In this document: positions 1-8,882 of the stretch, in pieces
Layout: the number at the start of each line of letters is the position of its first letter
Numbering within the stretch: position 1 is the stretch's first letter
From: Sphingobacteriaceae bacterium
Lineage (GTDB): Bacteria > Bacteroidota > Bacteroidia > Sphingobacteriales > Sphingobacteriaceae
Length of the DNA: 64,000 nucleotides
Assembly (NCBI GenBank): GCA_947458875.1
Contig: CANGZD010000001.1
Span: forward strand, 62,001 to 126,000
Direction of reading: 5' to 3'
Notes under the pieces: generated by a model
Told to the model about the DNA's origin: nothing
The model's input: only the letters and a program-made list of their open reading frames with translations
Databases searched by the model: none
Program-made: the position numbers and the translations under genes

Positions 1-746
1 AAGATGAGATCCTAGAGGTGCCATTGGGGACTATTGCTAAAGATGCCGAGACCGGAGAGACCTTATTTGAGATTACACAGGATGGCGAAACCCGCATTTT
101 AACACCCGGAGGTCGCGGAGGTTTGGGGAATTGGCATTTTAAGTCGTCTACACAGCAAACACCACGATTTGCTCAGCCTGGAGAACCCGGTTTAGAAGAG
201 TGGATGATTTTAGAATTGAAAGTTTTGGCAGATGTGGGTTTGGTGGGCTTCCCAAATGCAGGTAAATCGACTTTATTGTCTGTAGTTTCTGCTGCAAAAC
301 CCGAAATAGCCGATTATGCTTTCACTACCTTGGTGCCCAACCTGGGTATTGTTTCCTACCGTGATAATAAATCATTTATCATGGCAGATATTCCCGGAAT
401 CATCGAAGGCGCATCCAAAGGGAAAGGCCTGGGTTTCCGTTTCTTACGACATATTGAACGAAATTCTGTACTGCTATTTATGGTGCCAGCTGATACCAGT
501 CGCACCATCCAGGAAGAATATCAAATATTACTAAAAGAGTTAAAAGCCTATAACCCAGAGTTAATGCACAAACCTCGGGTTTTGGCCATCACCAAATCAG
601 ATATGCTGGATGAAGAGTTGATGGAAGAAATGAGGAAAGATCTCCCTAAAATCCCATGTGTTTTTATTTCTTCGGTGGCACAAAAGGGTTTGTTGGAACT
701 TAAAGATCTAATTTGGACTGCAATCAATACTGATTCCGAACAATAA
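1..746 (+). CDS. obgE: GTPase Obg, 5'-truncated by the window edge
   Basis: Obg is a ribosome-associated GTPase involved in 50S assembly and stress signalling. The reading frame is open from base 3 and runs off the left edge, so about 247 C-terminal residues are visible and roughly the first 80-90 residues of the glycine-rich Obg fold are missing. The end of that fold is seen as [10 protein letters not shown] and [11 protein letters not shown]. The G domain follows with G1 GFPNAGKS (about 246-269), G3 [10 protein letters not shown]4 TKSD and a G5-like SSVAQKG. The protein ends soon after the G domain, so the C-terminal OCT domain of some Obg proteins is absent. The GTG at 18 is internal and not the true start. 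The GAPDH gene follows after 18 bases. Confidence 0.95.
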   Translation, partial: DEILEVPLGTIAKDAETGETLFEITQDGETRILTPGGRGGLGNWHFKSSTQQTPRFAQPGEPGLEEWMILELKVLADVGLVGFPNAGKSTLLSVVSAAKPEIADYAFTTLVPNLGIVSYRDNKSFIMADIPGIIEGASKGKGLGFRFLRHIERNSVLLFMVPADTSRTIQEEYQILLKELKAYNPELMHKPRVLAITKSDMLDEELMEEMRKDLPKIPCVFISSVAQKGLLELKDLIWTAINTDSEQ

Positions 747-764
747 TTGCACTAAATTTACATC

Positions 765-1760
765 GTGAGAATTGCTATCAACGGTTTCGGACGAATTGGG
801 CGTATCAGTCTACGTGCCTTGCTTCAAAAAGCAGGCTTAGAAGTGGTTGCTATTAACGATTTAAGCGATACGGCCACCCTGGCCCATCTTTTTAAATACG
901 ACTCTGTTCATCGTGGCTATCCGGGCCAGGTAAGCGCCACCTCCCATACTTTAACTGTTGATGGAAAAAGCATCCAGGTTTTTGCTGAAAAAGAGCCTAA
1001 AAATTTACCCTGGAAAGAGCTGGGTATTGATTTAGTGATTGAATCTACCGGACGTTTCACCTCAAAAGAAGGAGCCAGTCAACACCTGATTGCAGGAGCA
1101 AAACAGGTAATCATTTCTGCTCCTTCTCCAGATAAAGAAGTGCCAACCGTTGTATTGGGGGTAAACGATCAGCACATTGATCTCACTTCGCCGATTTTGT
1201 CAAATGCCTCCTGTACCACCAATAATGTGGCTCCAATGGTGAAAGTACTGGACGAATTATGGGGGATTGTTGATGGATCGATTACTACCGTCCACTCCAT
1301 GACCGGCGACCAGAACCTGCATGATGCGCCACATAAAGATTTACGCAGGGCTCGTGCTGCCTCCGCATCCATTATTCCTACCAGTACCGGTGCTGCTAAG
1401 GCCATTACCGCCATTTTTTCTCATTTGGAAGGTAAACTTGGAGGAGCCGGAATCCGGGTGCCGGTGCTCAACGGTTCGCTGACTGATTTTACTTGTACTT
1501 TAAGTAAATCTGTCAGTGCGACAGAAATCAATACAGCATTTAAAAAGGCGGCTGAAAATGAGCTCAAGGGTATTTTATCTTATACTGATGAACCCATTGT
1601 ATCTGTCGACATTCTTGATAATCCCCATTCCTGTATTTTCGATTCACAGCTCACCTCGGTAGTTGGTGGCTTGGTGAAAGTGGTGGGTTGGTACGATAAT
1701 GAATCGGGTTATTCAAACCGACTGGCCGAGCTGGCTCAACGTATTTCGAAATTAAAATAA
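765..1760 (+). CDS. gap: Glyceraldehyde-3-phosphate dehydrogenase, Gram-positive-like paralogue
   Basis: The 331-residue protein oxidises and phosphorylates glyceraldehyde-3-phosphate with NAD(P). The N-terminal Rossmann motif is INGFGRIGR. The catalytic Cys is C150 in SNASCTTN, and the catalytic His is H177 in TTVHSMT. The segment after the His reads HKDLRRARAASASIIP, which resembles Bacillus-type GapA from memory, whereas the second GAPDH at 33119-34117 has the E. coli-type KDWRGGRGA. The base after SCTTN encodes Asn instead of the usual Cys (TTNN versus TTNC), a non-catalytic position. The start is GTG at 765; a TAAATTTA box ends four bases before it. The stop overlaps the next ATG by one base. 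It lies close to pgk, so a glycolytic or gluconeogenic role is likely, but the direction is not decided by sequence. Confidence 0.93.
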   Translation: MRIAINGFGRIGRISLRALLQKAGLEVVAINDLSDTATLAHLFKYDSVHRGYPGQVSATSHTLTVDGKSIQVFAEKEPKNLPWKELGIDLVIESTGRFTSKEGASQHLIAGAKQVIISAPSPDKEVPTVVLGVNDQHIDLTSPILSNASCTTNNVAPMVKVLDELWGIVDGSITTVHSMTGDQNLHDAPHKDLRRARAASASIIPTSTGAAKAITAIFSHLEGKLGGAGIRVPVLNGSLTDFTCTLSKSVSATEINTAFKKAAENELKGILSYTDEPIVSVDILDNPHSCIFDSQLTSVVGGLVKVVGWYDNESGYSNRLAELAQRISKLK

Positions 1761-2191
1761 TGACTCAATTTATTACTCCTGCCCAAGTATTGCCACTTCG
1801 TTCCCTTGTTTTGAGGAATGGTAAACCCGAGATCGAATGTGTTTTTCCAGGCGATGAGGTCCCTGACTCCTTTCATCTTGGTTATGAAAGAAATGGGGAA
1901 ATCATTTGTGTGGCAAGTTTTTATCTCAAAGGAAAAGAAGGGTTTTCTGGAAAAGCTTATAAACTCAGAGGCATGGCCACCCATCCCGAATGGCAGGGCA
2001 AAGGCATAGGGAATCAATTGCTGAATTTTGCCATTGTTTACTTAAGAAATCAGCAGGCAAATTATTTATGGTGCAACGCCCGACAAAAAGCTTATCGCTT
2101 TTATCAAAGTATAGGTTTTGAGTTTATTTCTGAAGAATTTGAATTTCCTGAGATCGGTCCCCATAAATCCATGTATCTTAAAATACAATAA
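1760..2191 (+). CDS. GNAT family N-acetyltransferase
   Basis: This 143-residue single-domain protein belongs to the GNAT fold, which transfers an acetyl group from acetyl-CoA to an amine. The acetyl-CoA pyrophosphate loop (motif A) is visible as RGMATHPEWQGKGIG at about residues 70-84. The motif B region near RQKAYRFYQSIGFE is typical of small GNATs. The ATG overlaps the TAA of the GAPDH gene by one base, so the two are translationally coupled. The substrate cannot be told from sequence. Placement between gap and pgk does not by itself imply a glycolytic function. Confidence 0.85.
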   Translation: MTQFITPAQVLPLRSLVLRNGKPEIECVFPGDEVPDSFHLGYERNGEIICVASFYLKGKEGFSGKAYKLRGMATHPEWQGKGIGNQLLNFAIVYLRNQQANYLWCNARQKAYRFYQSIGFEFISEEFEFPEIGPHKSMYLKIQ

Positions 2192-2230
2192 AATGCATTT
2201 TTCTTACCTTCGTTTTCGAAAACAATATTC

Positions 2231-3421
2231 ATGAAAACGATAGACCAACTCAATTTTTCTAATAAAAAAGCCCTTATTCGCGTAGATTTTAATGTGCCAT
2301 TGGATGAGCACTTTCAGATTACCGATGATAATCGTATTCAAGGAGCTTTGCCTACAATTAATAAAATCTTGAAAGATGGCGGAAGCGTCATCCTGATGTC
2401 GCACTTAGGCCGACCTAAAGATGGCCCCGCTGATAAATATTCTCTCAGACATTTGGTAGCTCATCTATCGAAAGTGTTAAACCGCCCTGTGGAATTTGCC
2501 AATGATTGTATCGGTCAGGAAGCGGTGGTTAAGGCCTCGGCACTGCAGTCTGGAGAGGTGTTGTTGCTCGAAAATCTACGTTTTTATAAAGAAGAAGAAA
2601 ATGGGAATGTGGCTTTTGCTGAGAAACTAGCCCGTCTAGGTGATGTGTATGTGAACGATGCCTTCGGTACCGCCCATCGTGCACATGCTTCCACAGCGGT
2701 TATCGCCCAATTCTTCCCGCAAGCCAAATATTTCGGTTACCTCATGGCCGGCGAATTGGCCAATGCCGAAAAAGTGTTGAACCAAGCCGAGCGTCCGTTT
2801 ACGGCCATTATGGGGGGCGCTAAAGTTTCTGATAAAATAGAATTGATTGAGCAGCTCTTGGGTAGGGTTGATAACCTGATTATTGGCGGTGGAATGGCAT
2901 ACACCTTTGCCAAATCACAAGGCGGTCAGATTGGTAAATCCATTTGTGAAGATGATAAACTGGATTTGGCTTTAAGTCTGATTCAGAAGGCCAAAGACAA
3001 GGGCGTGAATTTATATCTGCCGGTTGATACGGTAATTGCTGATGCCTTTGCCAATGATGCGAAGACGGATGTTGCCCCAACCGCACAAATTCCCGCCGAA
3101 TGGATGGGTCTAGACATCGGCCCGAAAACCCGCGAAATTTTTGCCGAGGTGATCAAAAATTCTAAAACCATATTGTGGAATGGCCCGATGGGGGTTTTTG
3201 AAATGGAAACCTTCGAAAAAGGAACTAAAGAAATTGCCCTTGCCGTGGTAGAAGCTACTCAATCCGGCGCTTTCTCGCTTATTGGTGGCGGCGATTCGGC
3301 TGCAGCTGTTTCCAAATTTAACCTGACCGAGCAAGTAAGTTATGTTTCTACCGGTGGTGGGGCCCTATTAGAATATATGGAGGGAAAGGTATTGCCTGGA
3401 GTAAAAGCCATTAATGATTGA
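2231..3421 (+). CDS. pgk: Phosphoglycerate kinase
   Basis: This 396-residue protein catalyses reversible phosphate transfer between 1,3-bisphosphoglycerate and ADP in glycolysis. Length matches the bacterial family. The N-terminal substrate-binding motif RVDFNVPLD lies at residues 17-25, followed by [21 protein letters not shown] and the C-terminal nucleotide-binding motifs NGPMGVFE and GGGDSAAAV. The ATG at 2231 lies 18 bases after TACCTTCG (2205-2212), a one-mismatch -7 promoter element, so it may have its own promoter within the gap-GNAT-pgk string. A strong terminator follows at 3441. Confidence 0.97.
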   Translation: MKTIDQLNFSNKKALIRVDFNVPLDEHFQITDDNRIQGALPTINKILKDGGSVILMSHLGRPKDGPADKYSLRHLVAHLSKVLNRPVEFANDCIGQEAVVKASALQSGEVLLLENLRFYKEEENGNVAFAEKLARLGDVYVNDAFGTAHRAHASTAVIAQFFPQAKYFGYLMAGELANAEKVLNQAERPFTAIMGGAKVSDKIELIEQLLGRVDNLIIGGGMAYTFAKSQGGQIGKSICEDDKLDLALSLIQKAKDKGVNLYLPVDTVIADAFANDAKTDVAPTAQIPAEWMGLDIGPKTREIFAEVIKNSKTILWNGPMGVFEMETFEKGTKEIALAVVEATQSGAFSLIGGGDSAAAVSKFNLTEQVSYVSTGGGALLEYMEGKVLPGVKAIND

Positions 3422-3440
3422 TTAAATTTAATATCTAAGC

Positions 3441-3482
3441 AAAGAGCCCCGTTATGAAATTTCGTAACGGGGCTCTTTTTTT
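3441..3482 (+). terminator. Rho-independent terminator after pgk
   Basis: A perfect 14-base inverted repeat, AAAGAGCCCCGTTA and its complement around a 10-base loop, is followed by a run of T. It separates the glycolytic string from the dcw cluster. Confidence 0.92.
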
Positions 3483-3505
3483 GACCCAAAGTGGGAGAAA
3501 AAGAG

Positions 3506-3514
3506 TGTGGAAAA
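3506..3514 (-). promoter_or_regulatory. DnaA-box-like 9-mer upstream of mraZ
   Basis: The plus strand reads TGTGGAAAA, the complement of TTTTCCACA, which fits the DnaA-box consensus TTWTNCACA. It lies between the pgk terminator and the MraZ-type repeats. The same 9-mer recurs upstream of ftsZ and of the histone-like gene. Binding is inferred only. Confidence 0.4.
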
Positions 3515-3520
3515 CTTTTT

Positions 3521-3550
3521 TGTGGGAGATTGTGGTAAAAAGTGGAGAAT
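3521..3550 (+). promoter_or_regulatory. MraZ-type operator: three 10-bp direct repeats
   Basis: Three consecutive decamers each carry GTGG at the same place (3522, 3532, 3542), giving an exact 10-base period. A further AAAGTGGGAG lies at 3488-3497. MraZ proteins are known to autoregulate by binding GTGG/TGGG direct repeats with one-helical-turn spacing upstream of mraZ. TACTGTTG (3562-3569, one mismatch to the -7 element) lies just downstream, so the repeats would cover the -33 region of that promoter. Confidence 0.7.
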
Positions 3551-3590
3551 CTCTCTATTTTTACTGTTGAATAAAACCACAAAAGGCGCA

Positions 3591-4058
3591 ATGGCTCACT
3601 TTTTAGGAGAATTTGATTGTAAACTCGATGCCAAGGGAAGGCTAATGATCCCTGCTGGCTTGAAAAAGCAATTGCCTGAAGCTGAGCGTGAGGGCTTGGT
3701 AGTGAACCGTGGTTTTGAGAAGCATTTGGTGGTTTACACCCGCAAAGAATGGGAGGTGATCGTAGATGAGTTGTCTAAACTGAATACCTACGAAAAGAAA
3801 ACCCGAGAATTTATTCGATACTTCACCCGTGGTGCCTCAGAGTTAACGCTGGATGCAGCCAATCGGGTGCTATTGCCAAAATCTTTATTGGAATATGCTG
3901 GAATTGCCGGAGAGGTGGTACTTTCTTGTCAATTCAATAAAATAGAAATCTGGGCAAAAGATGCCTACGATTCACAATTGGATAACGAACCAGAAAACTT
4001 CGCCAACCTGGCTGAAGAAGTAATGGGCAACGCTGCTAGGAGGAACGCCAATGACTGA
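3591..4058 (+). CDS. mraZ: Transcriptional regulator MraZ
   Basis: MraZ is a SpoVT/AbrB-like DNA-binding protein that represses its own dcw operon. The start chosen is ATG 3591, which gives 155 residues beginning MAHFLGEFDCKLDAKGR. The open frame continues upstream to 3507, but that extension lies over the operator repeats and is not family-like. Two repeated SpoVT/AbrB units are seen, the first with KLDAKGRLMIPAGLK and the second with LDAANRVLLPKSLLEYA, as in other MraZ proteins. It overlaps rsmH by eight bases. Confidence 0.95.
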   Translation: MAHFLGEFDCKLDAKGRLMIPAGLKKQLPEAEREGLVVNRGFEKHLVVYTRKEWEVIVDELSKLNTYEKKTREFIRYFTRGASELTLDAANRVLLPKSLLEYAGIAGEVVLSCQFNKIEIWAKDAYDSQLDNEPENFANLAEEVMGNAARRNAND

Positions 4059-4953
4059 TTACCATGTTCCGGTGATGTTGCAGGAATGCCTCGAAGGTTT
4101 GGCAATTAAGCCCGACGGCGTTTATGTGGATGTTACCTTCGGGGGTGGTGGTCATTCTAAAGCAATCTTGAAAAAACTTGGTCCTAAAGGTCGTTTGTTG
4201 GCCTTTGATCAGGACGCAGATGCGCAACAAAACATTCCTGCTGATGATCGTCTGATTTTTATCGATCAAAATTTCAGGTATTTGAAAAATTACTGCCGTT
4301 TGTATGGTGCCATTCCTGCCGACGGGATATTGGCTGATCTGGGAGTTTCTTCTCATCAGTTCGACCAAGCCGATCGTGGTTTTTCCATTCGCTTTGATGC
4401 CGATCTGGATATGCGCATGGACCGTAGCGCTGCTTTAACAGCGAAAGAAGTCCTGAATAGCTATCCTGAAGAAACGTTGCATAAGATTTTTGGCATTTAC
4501 GGGGAAATCCAAAATGCTAAGTCGCTGGCCAAAACAATTGTTACTGCCCGCCTAAATCAGCCCATAACTACCGTACAGGAGTTTAAGCAAGTGATTAGCA
4601 GGCTCATTCCGAAAGGAAAAGAAAATAAATACCTGGCTCAGGTGTTTCAGGCTTTACGGATTGAAGTAAATCAGGAACTAGAGGCTTTGCAGGAATTTTT
4701 AGAGCAATCGGTAGAGGTCCTTAAATCGGGCGGCCGATTGGTGGTGATGTCTTATCATTCACTCGAAGATCGATTGGTGAAGAATTTCATAGCCAAAGGC
4801 AAGTTTAAAGGAGAGGTAGAGAAAGATTTTTTCGGAAACGAACTCAAGCCACTAAGGGCAGTTAATCGTAAGGCGATTGTAGCCACGGATGAAGAAATAC
4901 AGGTGAACAACCGAGCCCGCAGTGCAAAGTTGCGCATCGCAGTTAAAAATTAA
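4051..4953 (+). CDS. rsmH: 16S rRNA (cytosine-1402-N4)-methyltransferase RsmH
   Basis: RsmH (MraW) methylates C1402 of 16S rRNA using S-adenosylmethionine. The 300-residue length is normal. The start MTDYHVPVMLQE is canonical, and the SAM-binding loop VDVTFGGGGHSKAIL is at residues 26-40. Further family motifs are GILADLGVSSHQ, FSIRFDADLDMRM and the C-terminal SYHSLEDRLVKNF. The ATG lies inside the end of mraZ (eight-base overlap). ftsL follows one base after the stop. Confidence 0.97.
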   Translation: MTDYHVPVMLQECLEGLAIKPDGVYVDVTFGGGGHSKAILKKLGPKGRLLAFDQDADAQQNIPADDRLIFIDQNFRYLKNYCRLYGAIPADGILADLGVSSHQFDQADRGFSIRFDADLDMRMDRSAALTAKEVLNSYPEETLHKIFGIYGEIQNAKSLAKTIVTARLNQPITTVQEFKQVISRLIPKGKENKYLAQVFQALRIEVNQELEALQEFLEQSVEVLKSGGRLVVMSYHSLEDRLVKNFIAKGKFKGEVEKDFFGNELKPLRAVNRKAIVATDEEIQVNNRARSAKLRIAVKN

Positions 4954-4954
4954 A

Positions 4955-5374
4955 ATGACGAACCGCTTTAGAAACGAGATCATTGAAGAAGAGGAAGTGG
5001 AAATCGCTCCTGCTGAGGCACCTGTGGAGGAGCCAAAGGCCGAACTGCCACGTAATTTCTTCACCATTCTGTTTACTGAAGGCGTAGTTTCTAAAGAAGC
5101 GGCTACAGAAATGTTGCCTTTCATTTTGTTTTTGGCTTTTCTGGGGATGGTGTACATCGGGAACCGTCACTTTGCTGAAAACAACATCAGAGACATTGAT
5201 AAAATGAGAAGAGAAGTGGTAGAGCTAAGTGCAGATTATAAAGTCTTAAAAGCAGATTTAATGCTCAGAAGCACCAAAACTGAAGTAGCTAAAGAGGCCG
5301 ATACTTTGGGGTTGATGGAGCCGGTAGAGCCGCCTAAAAAAATTATGGTACCCGCAGATGAATATCAGAACTGA
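4955..5374 (+). CDS. ftsL: FtsL-like cell division protein
   Basis: This 139-residue bitopic protein sits at the ftsL position of the dcw cluster. The start is ATG 4955, directly after the rsmH stop; an upstream in-frame extension to 4922 lies within rsmH and was rejected. The first 50 residues are an acidic cytoplasmic tail rich in Glu and Pro. One membrane helix follows at about 53-69, then a short coiled coil (about 75-112) that in FtsL pairs with FtsB. The tail is longer than in E. coli FtsL. Sequence similarity in this family is low, so the assignment rests on topology and position. Confidence 0.75.
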   Translation: MTNRFRNEIIEEEEVEIAPAEAPVEEPKAELPRNFFTILFTEGVVSKEAATEMLPFILFLAFLGMVYIGNRHFAENNIRDIDKMRREVVELSADYKVLKADLMLRSTKTEVAKEADTLGLMEPVEPPKKIMVPADEYQN

Positions 5375-7421
5375 TATATTAATTCGCGTTTATTTCGCTT
5401 TTGGGCTAATTGTATTATTTGCCTTTGCGGTGCTATTTAAGCTTTTCCATGTACAGGTGGTGGAAGGTAAAAAATGGCGCAAAATGGCCGATAGTATCTC
5501 CACCAAATTCGTGAAAGTGGAGGCCGCCAGAGGGAATATTTATTCAGTTGATGGCAGTTTACTGGCTACTTCGGTACCTGAATACGATATCAGGATGGAT
5601 ATTATGGCCGGCTCCATTGAGCAAGAAGACGCTTTTGAAGAGAAGGTAGACTCATTGGCTTACAGCTTAGCTTCTTTTTTTGGTGATAAAACTACCGAGC
5701 AATACTCCAGATTCTTGAGAGATGCCCGAAAGGAGAAGAATCGCTATTTGCTGATCAAACGAAACGTATCGCACAAAGACCTGTTGGAGATCAGAAAATT
5801 TCCAGTATTCAATAAAGGTAAAAATACCGGTGGCCTTATTGCGGTGCAGAAAAACAAAAGGATCCTGCCTTTTAAAGCCCTGGCCGCCCGAACCATTGGT
5901 TACAAAAACGAGAATGTTCAGCCCGTAGGCTTAGAGGGGGCGTACAGCAATTACATTGATGGAGAATCGGGGCGCAGACTAATGCAACGCATTGCCGGTG
6001 GCTACTGGATTCCAGTTAACAAAGATGAAGAGATCTCACCTAAACCTGGCGCAGATATCATCTCCACCATCGATATAAATATTCAGGATGTGGCCCAGCG
6101 TGCCCTGCTCAAGCAGCTTGTCAAGAGTCAGGCGCACCACGGTTGTGTGATTTTGATGGAAGTGGCCACAGGAGAGATTCGTGCCATTGCAAATTACACC
6201 AAGGATGGTGAAGAGGGAGTTTACAAGGAAAAATTCAACTACGCTATCAATGAAAGTCTTGACCCCGGCTCTACTTTTAAATTGGCTTCGTACATGGCAT
6301 TGTTGGAAGACAAAAGGGTAGATACCAATACCATTGTGGCAACCGGCGACGGCAAATACAATATTCACAGCCATACCATTAAAGAATCGCACGGCGGATT
6401 GGGTAATATCAGTGTGAAACATGCATTTGAGGTTTCCTCGAACGTGGCTATCGCCAAACTGGTGGAAACCAATTACCACAATAATCCCAAAAGATTCACC
6501 GATTTACTTTACAGTTTTGGATTAAATAAAAAATTGGGCCTCCAAATTCCCGGAGAAGCTACGCCATTGATCAAAAATCCTTCTTCCAAAAGTTGGAGCG
6601 ATCTGACCCTGCCGCAGATGGCTTATGGCTACGAGATGCGCATAACGCCGCTACAAATGCTGGCTTACTACAATTCAGTAGCTAATAATGGAAAAATGAT
6701 CAGTCCGGTTTTTGTTCGGGAGATCAAGAGTCTGGGCGAAACGGTTGAAACGTTTCAAGCAAAAGTCATCAACGAGAAGGTATGTTCTGATGCTACTTTG
6801 GGCAAAATTCGTAAGATGATGGAAGGGGTAGTAGAAAACGGAACCGGCAAGGATGTGATCAAGAATCCATACTACAAGGTTGCTGGAAAAACAGGCACCG
6901 CTCAGGTTGCTGATGGCTCGAAAGGGTACAAGGGTAAACGATCTTATCAGGCCTCTTTTTGCGGTTATTTTCCAGCTGACAAACCTAAATATTCGATGAT
7001 TGTGGTACTCAATGATCCAAAAGGGGTTTATTATGCAGCCTTGGTGGCTGGTCCCGTGTTCCGCGAAGTAGCTGATAAAGTTTATGCTAGCGACGCTCAA
7101 ATGTTTAACAACATTCAGCAGCTCAAATTTGCCGGTCAGAATACACCCAATGCCAAGCCAGGAGATCCTAAAACCACCCAATTGGCGGCTAAATCTTTAG
7201 GTATCAGTGCCAGCGATAGTAATAAAAATAAACCTGCTTTCAATTACCGTGAAGGTTTTGTGCCAAACGTGACCGGAATGGGTTTAAAAGATGCGATGTA
7301 TTTACTGGGCAATGCAGGGATGAGGGCTGTGCCAAAAGGAAGTGGTAAAGTAATACGACAGTCGGTGCCTGCGGGCAGTCGGGTGGCGAAAGGTTATCCA
7401 GTGGTTTTAGATCTGAATTAG
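5358..7421 (+). CDS. ftsI: Septal peptidoglycan transpeptidase FtsI/PBP3 with C-terminal PASTA domain
   Basis: FtsI cross-links peptidoglycan at the septum. The 687-residue protein has one N-terminal membrane helix (about 11-30), a PBP dimerisation domain with VEAARGNIYSVDG, and a transpeptidase domain with the three catalytic motifs: S305-T-F-K308, S360-S-N362 and K511-T-G-T514. The last 60 or so residues (FVPNVTGMGLKDAMYLL onward) are a single PASTA domain, absent from E. coli FtsI. The ATG overlaps the end of ftsL by 17 bases, and murE starts immediately after the stop. Confidence 0.95.
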   Translation: MNIRTDILIRVYFAFGLIVLFAFAVLFKLFHVQVVEGKKWRKMADSISTKFVKVEAARGNIYSVDGSLLATSVPEYDIRMDIMAGSIEQEDAFEEKVDSLAYSLASFFGDKTTEQYSRFLRDARKEKNRYLLIKRNVSHKDLLEIRKFPVFNKGKNTGGLIAVQKNKRILPFKALAARTIGYKNENVQPVGLEGAYSNYIDGESGRRLMQRIAGGYWIPVNKDEEISPKPGADIISTIDINIQDVAQRALLKQLVKSQAHHGCVILMEVATGEIRAIANYTKDGEEGVYKEKFNYAINESLDPGSTFKLASYMALLEDKRVDTNTIVATGDGKYNIHSHTIKESHGGLGNISVKHAFEVSSNVAIAKLVETNYHNNPKRFTDLLYSFGLNKKLGLQIPGEATPLIKNPSSKSWSDLTLPQMAYGYEMRITPLQMLAYYNSVANNGKMISPVFVREIKSLGETVETFQAKVINEKVCSDATLGKIRKMMEGVVENGTGKDVIKNPYYKVAGKTGTAQVADGSKGYKGKRSYQASFCGYFPADKPKYSMIVVLNDPKGVYYAALVAGPVFREVADKVYASDAQMFNNIQQLKFAGQNTPNAKPGDPKTTQLAAKSLGISASDSNKNKPAFNYREGFVPNVTGMGLKDAMYLLGNAGMRAVPKGSGKVIRQSVPAGSRVAKGYPVVLDLN

Positions 7422-8882
7422 ATGAATACTTTGAAGGACATATTATACGGCGTTTCGCTTCAGCAGGTAATCGGATCTACCCATGCTGAAGTAGAGTCCC
7501 TTGCTTTCGATTCCCGATTGGTGAAACCAGGAACGTTATTTGTTGCCATCGAAGGAACCGTTTCTGACGGTCATCAATACATAAATAAAGCTATTGAGTT
7601 GGGTGCAAATGCCATTGTTTGTGAAAAACTTCCGGTGGAGATTCACGAGGGAATTCAATACATCAAAGTAGAAAATTCTGCGAAAGCCATGGGTATCATC
7701 GCAGCAAATTTTTACGATCATCCTTCTAAAGCATTAAAATTGGTAGGTATTACAGGCACTAATGGTAAAACCACCACGGCCACTCTGTTGTTCCAGTTGT
7801 TCATAGATCTGGGCTATAAAACCGGTCTCATCTCGACGGTTCAAAATCAGATCAACAACGAAATTATTCCATCCACCCATACCACTCCAGACCCGATTGC
7901 ATTAAATCAGTTGTTGAGTAGAATGGTGGCAGCAGGCTGTGATTATTGTTTCATGGAAGTGAGCTCACATGCCATTGCACAATACCGAATTGCTGGTTTG
8001 AATTATGCTGGTGCGGTATTTAGTAACATAACTCACGATCATTTAGATTTTCATAAAACTTTCGAGGCATATTTAAAGGCCAAAAAACAGTTTTTTGATG
8101 AACTCCCCTCTACCGCATTTGCCCTAACCAATGCCGATGACAAGAATGGTTTGGTGATGATGCAAAATACCAAGGCTCACCAAAAAACATACAGCCTAAA
8201 ACACATGGCCGATTATAAGGCCAAGCTGATAGAAAATCAGTTTAACGGCTTACTCTTAAATATTGATAACGAGGAAGTATGGTTTAAAATGGTGGGCAGT
8301 TTCAATGCCTACAACCTGCTGGCGGTTTATGCAACTGCTATGCTGCTCGACCAGGATAAATTGAAAGTGCTGACCTCACTAAGTCGCTTAACAGGTGCTG
8401 AAGGCCGCTTCGATTATTTGATCTCGGATCAGGGAGTGATTGGTATTGTGGATTATGCCCACACACCGGATGCCGTATTGAATGTTTTGAATACCATTCG
8501 CGATATCAGAAAAGGTAATGAACAAGTGATCACCATTATTGGGTGTGGCGGCGACAGAGATAAAACCAAACGCCCCATTATGGCCCAAGTTGCTTGTGAA
8601 GGAAGCGATAAAGTGATCCTCACTTCAGACAATCCGCGGACGGAAGACCCCGAGCAAATCATTCGTGAAATGGAAGCGGGAGTGGGTCCAAGTCATCGTA
8701 AAAAAACTATCGCTATCAGCGATCGGAAAGAAGCAATTAAAACCGCCTGCCATTTAGCTAAACCTGGCGATATCATTCTACTGGCTGGAAAAGGGCATGA
8801 AAAATACCAGGAAGTAAACGGGGTAAAATATCCATTTGATGATAAAGCCATTTTATCTGAAACCTTAAACCTGATCAACTGA
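7422..8882 (+). CDS. murE: UDP-MurNAc-tripeptide synthetase MurE (meso-DAP-adding type)
   Basis: MurE adds the third residue of the peptidoglycan stem peptide with ATP. The 486-residue protein has the Mur ligase P-loop GTNGKTTTA near residues 110-118 and the central motif [12 protein letters not shown]. The substrate-specificity motif reads [12 protein letters not shown] is the signature of meso-diaminopimelate-adding MurE, so the wall is predicted to contain meso-DAP. This agrees with dapA in the window. It abuts ftsI with no gap and overlaps mraY by one base. Confidence 0.97.
   Translation: MNTLKDILYGVSLQQVIGSTHAEVESLAFDSRLVKPGTLFVAIEGTVSDGHQYINKAIELGANAIVCEKLPVEIHEGIQYIKVENSAKAMGIIAANFYDHPSKALKLVGITGTNGKTTTATLLFQLFIDLGYKTGLISTVQNQINNEIIPSTHTTPDPIALNQLLSRMVAAGCDYCFMEVSSHAIAQYRIAGLNYAGAVFSNITHDHLDFHKTFEAYLKAKKQFFDELPSTAFALTNADDKNGLVMMQNTKAHQKTYSLKHMADYKAKLIENQFNGLLLNIDNEEVWFKMVGSFNAYNLLAVYATAMLLDQDKLKVLTSLSRLTGAEGRFDYLISDQGVIGIVDYAHTPDAVLNVLNTIRDIRKGNEQVITIIGCGGDRDKTKRPIMAQVACEGSDKVILTSDNPRTEDPEQIIREMEAGVGPSHRKKTIAISDRKEAIKTACHLAKPGDIILLAGKGHEKYQEVNGVKYPFDDKAILSETLNLIN

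Noticed and set aside
1169-1414. Open frame on the minus strand inside the first GAPDH gene
   Set aside because: It lies wholly antisense to a well-conserved gene and its translation has no recognisable motif. Many similar antisense frames (for example 6036-6479, 17624-18055, 63244-63624) were dropped for the same reason.
3507-3590. Upstream extension of mraZ to 3507
   Set aside because: The extra 28 residues are not family-like and would place coding sequence over the operator repeats and promoter. MAHFLGEFD at 3591 is the canonical start.
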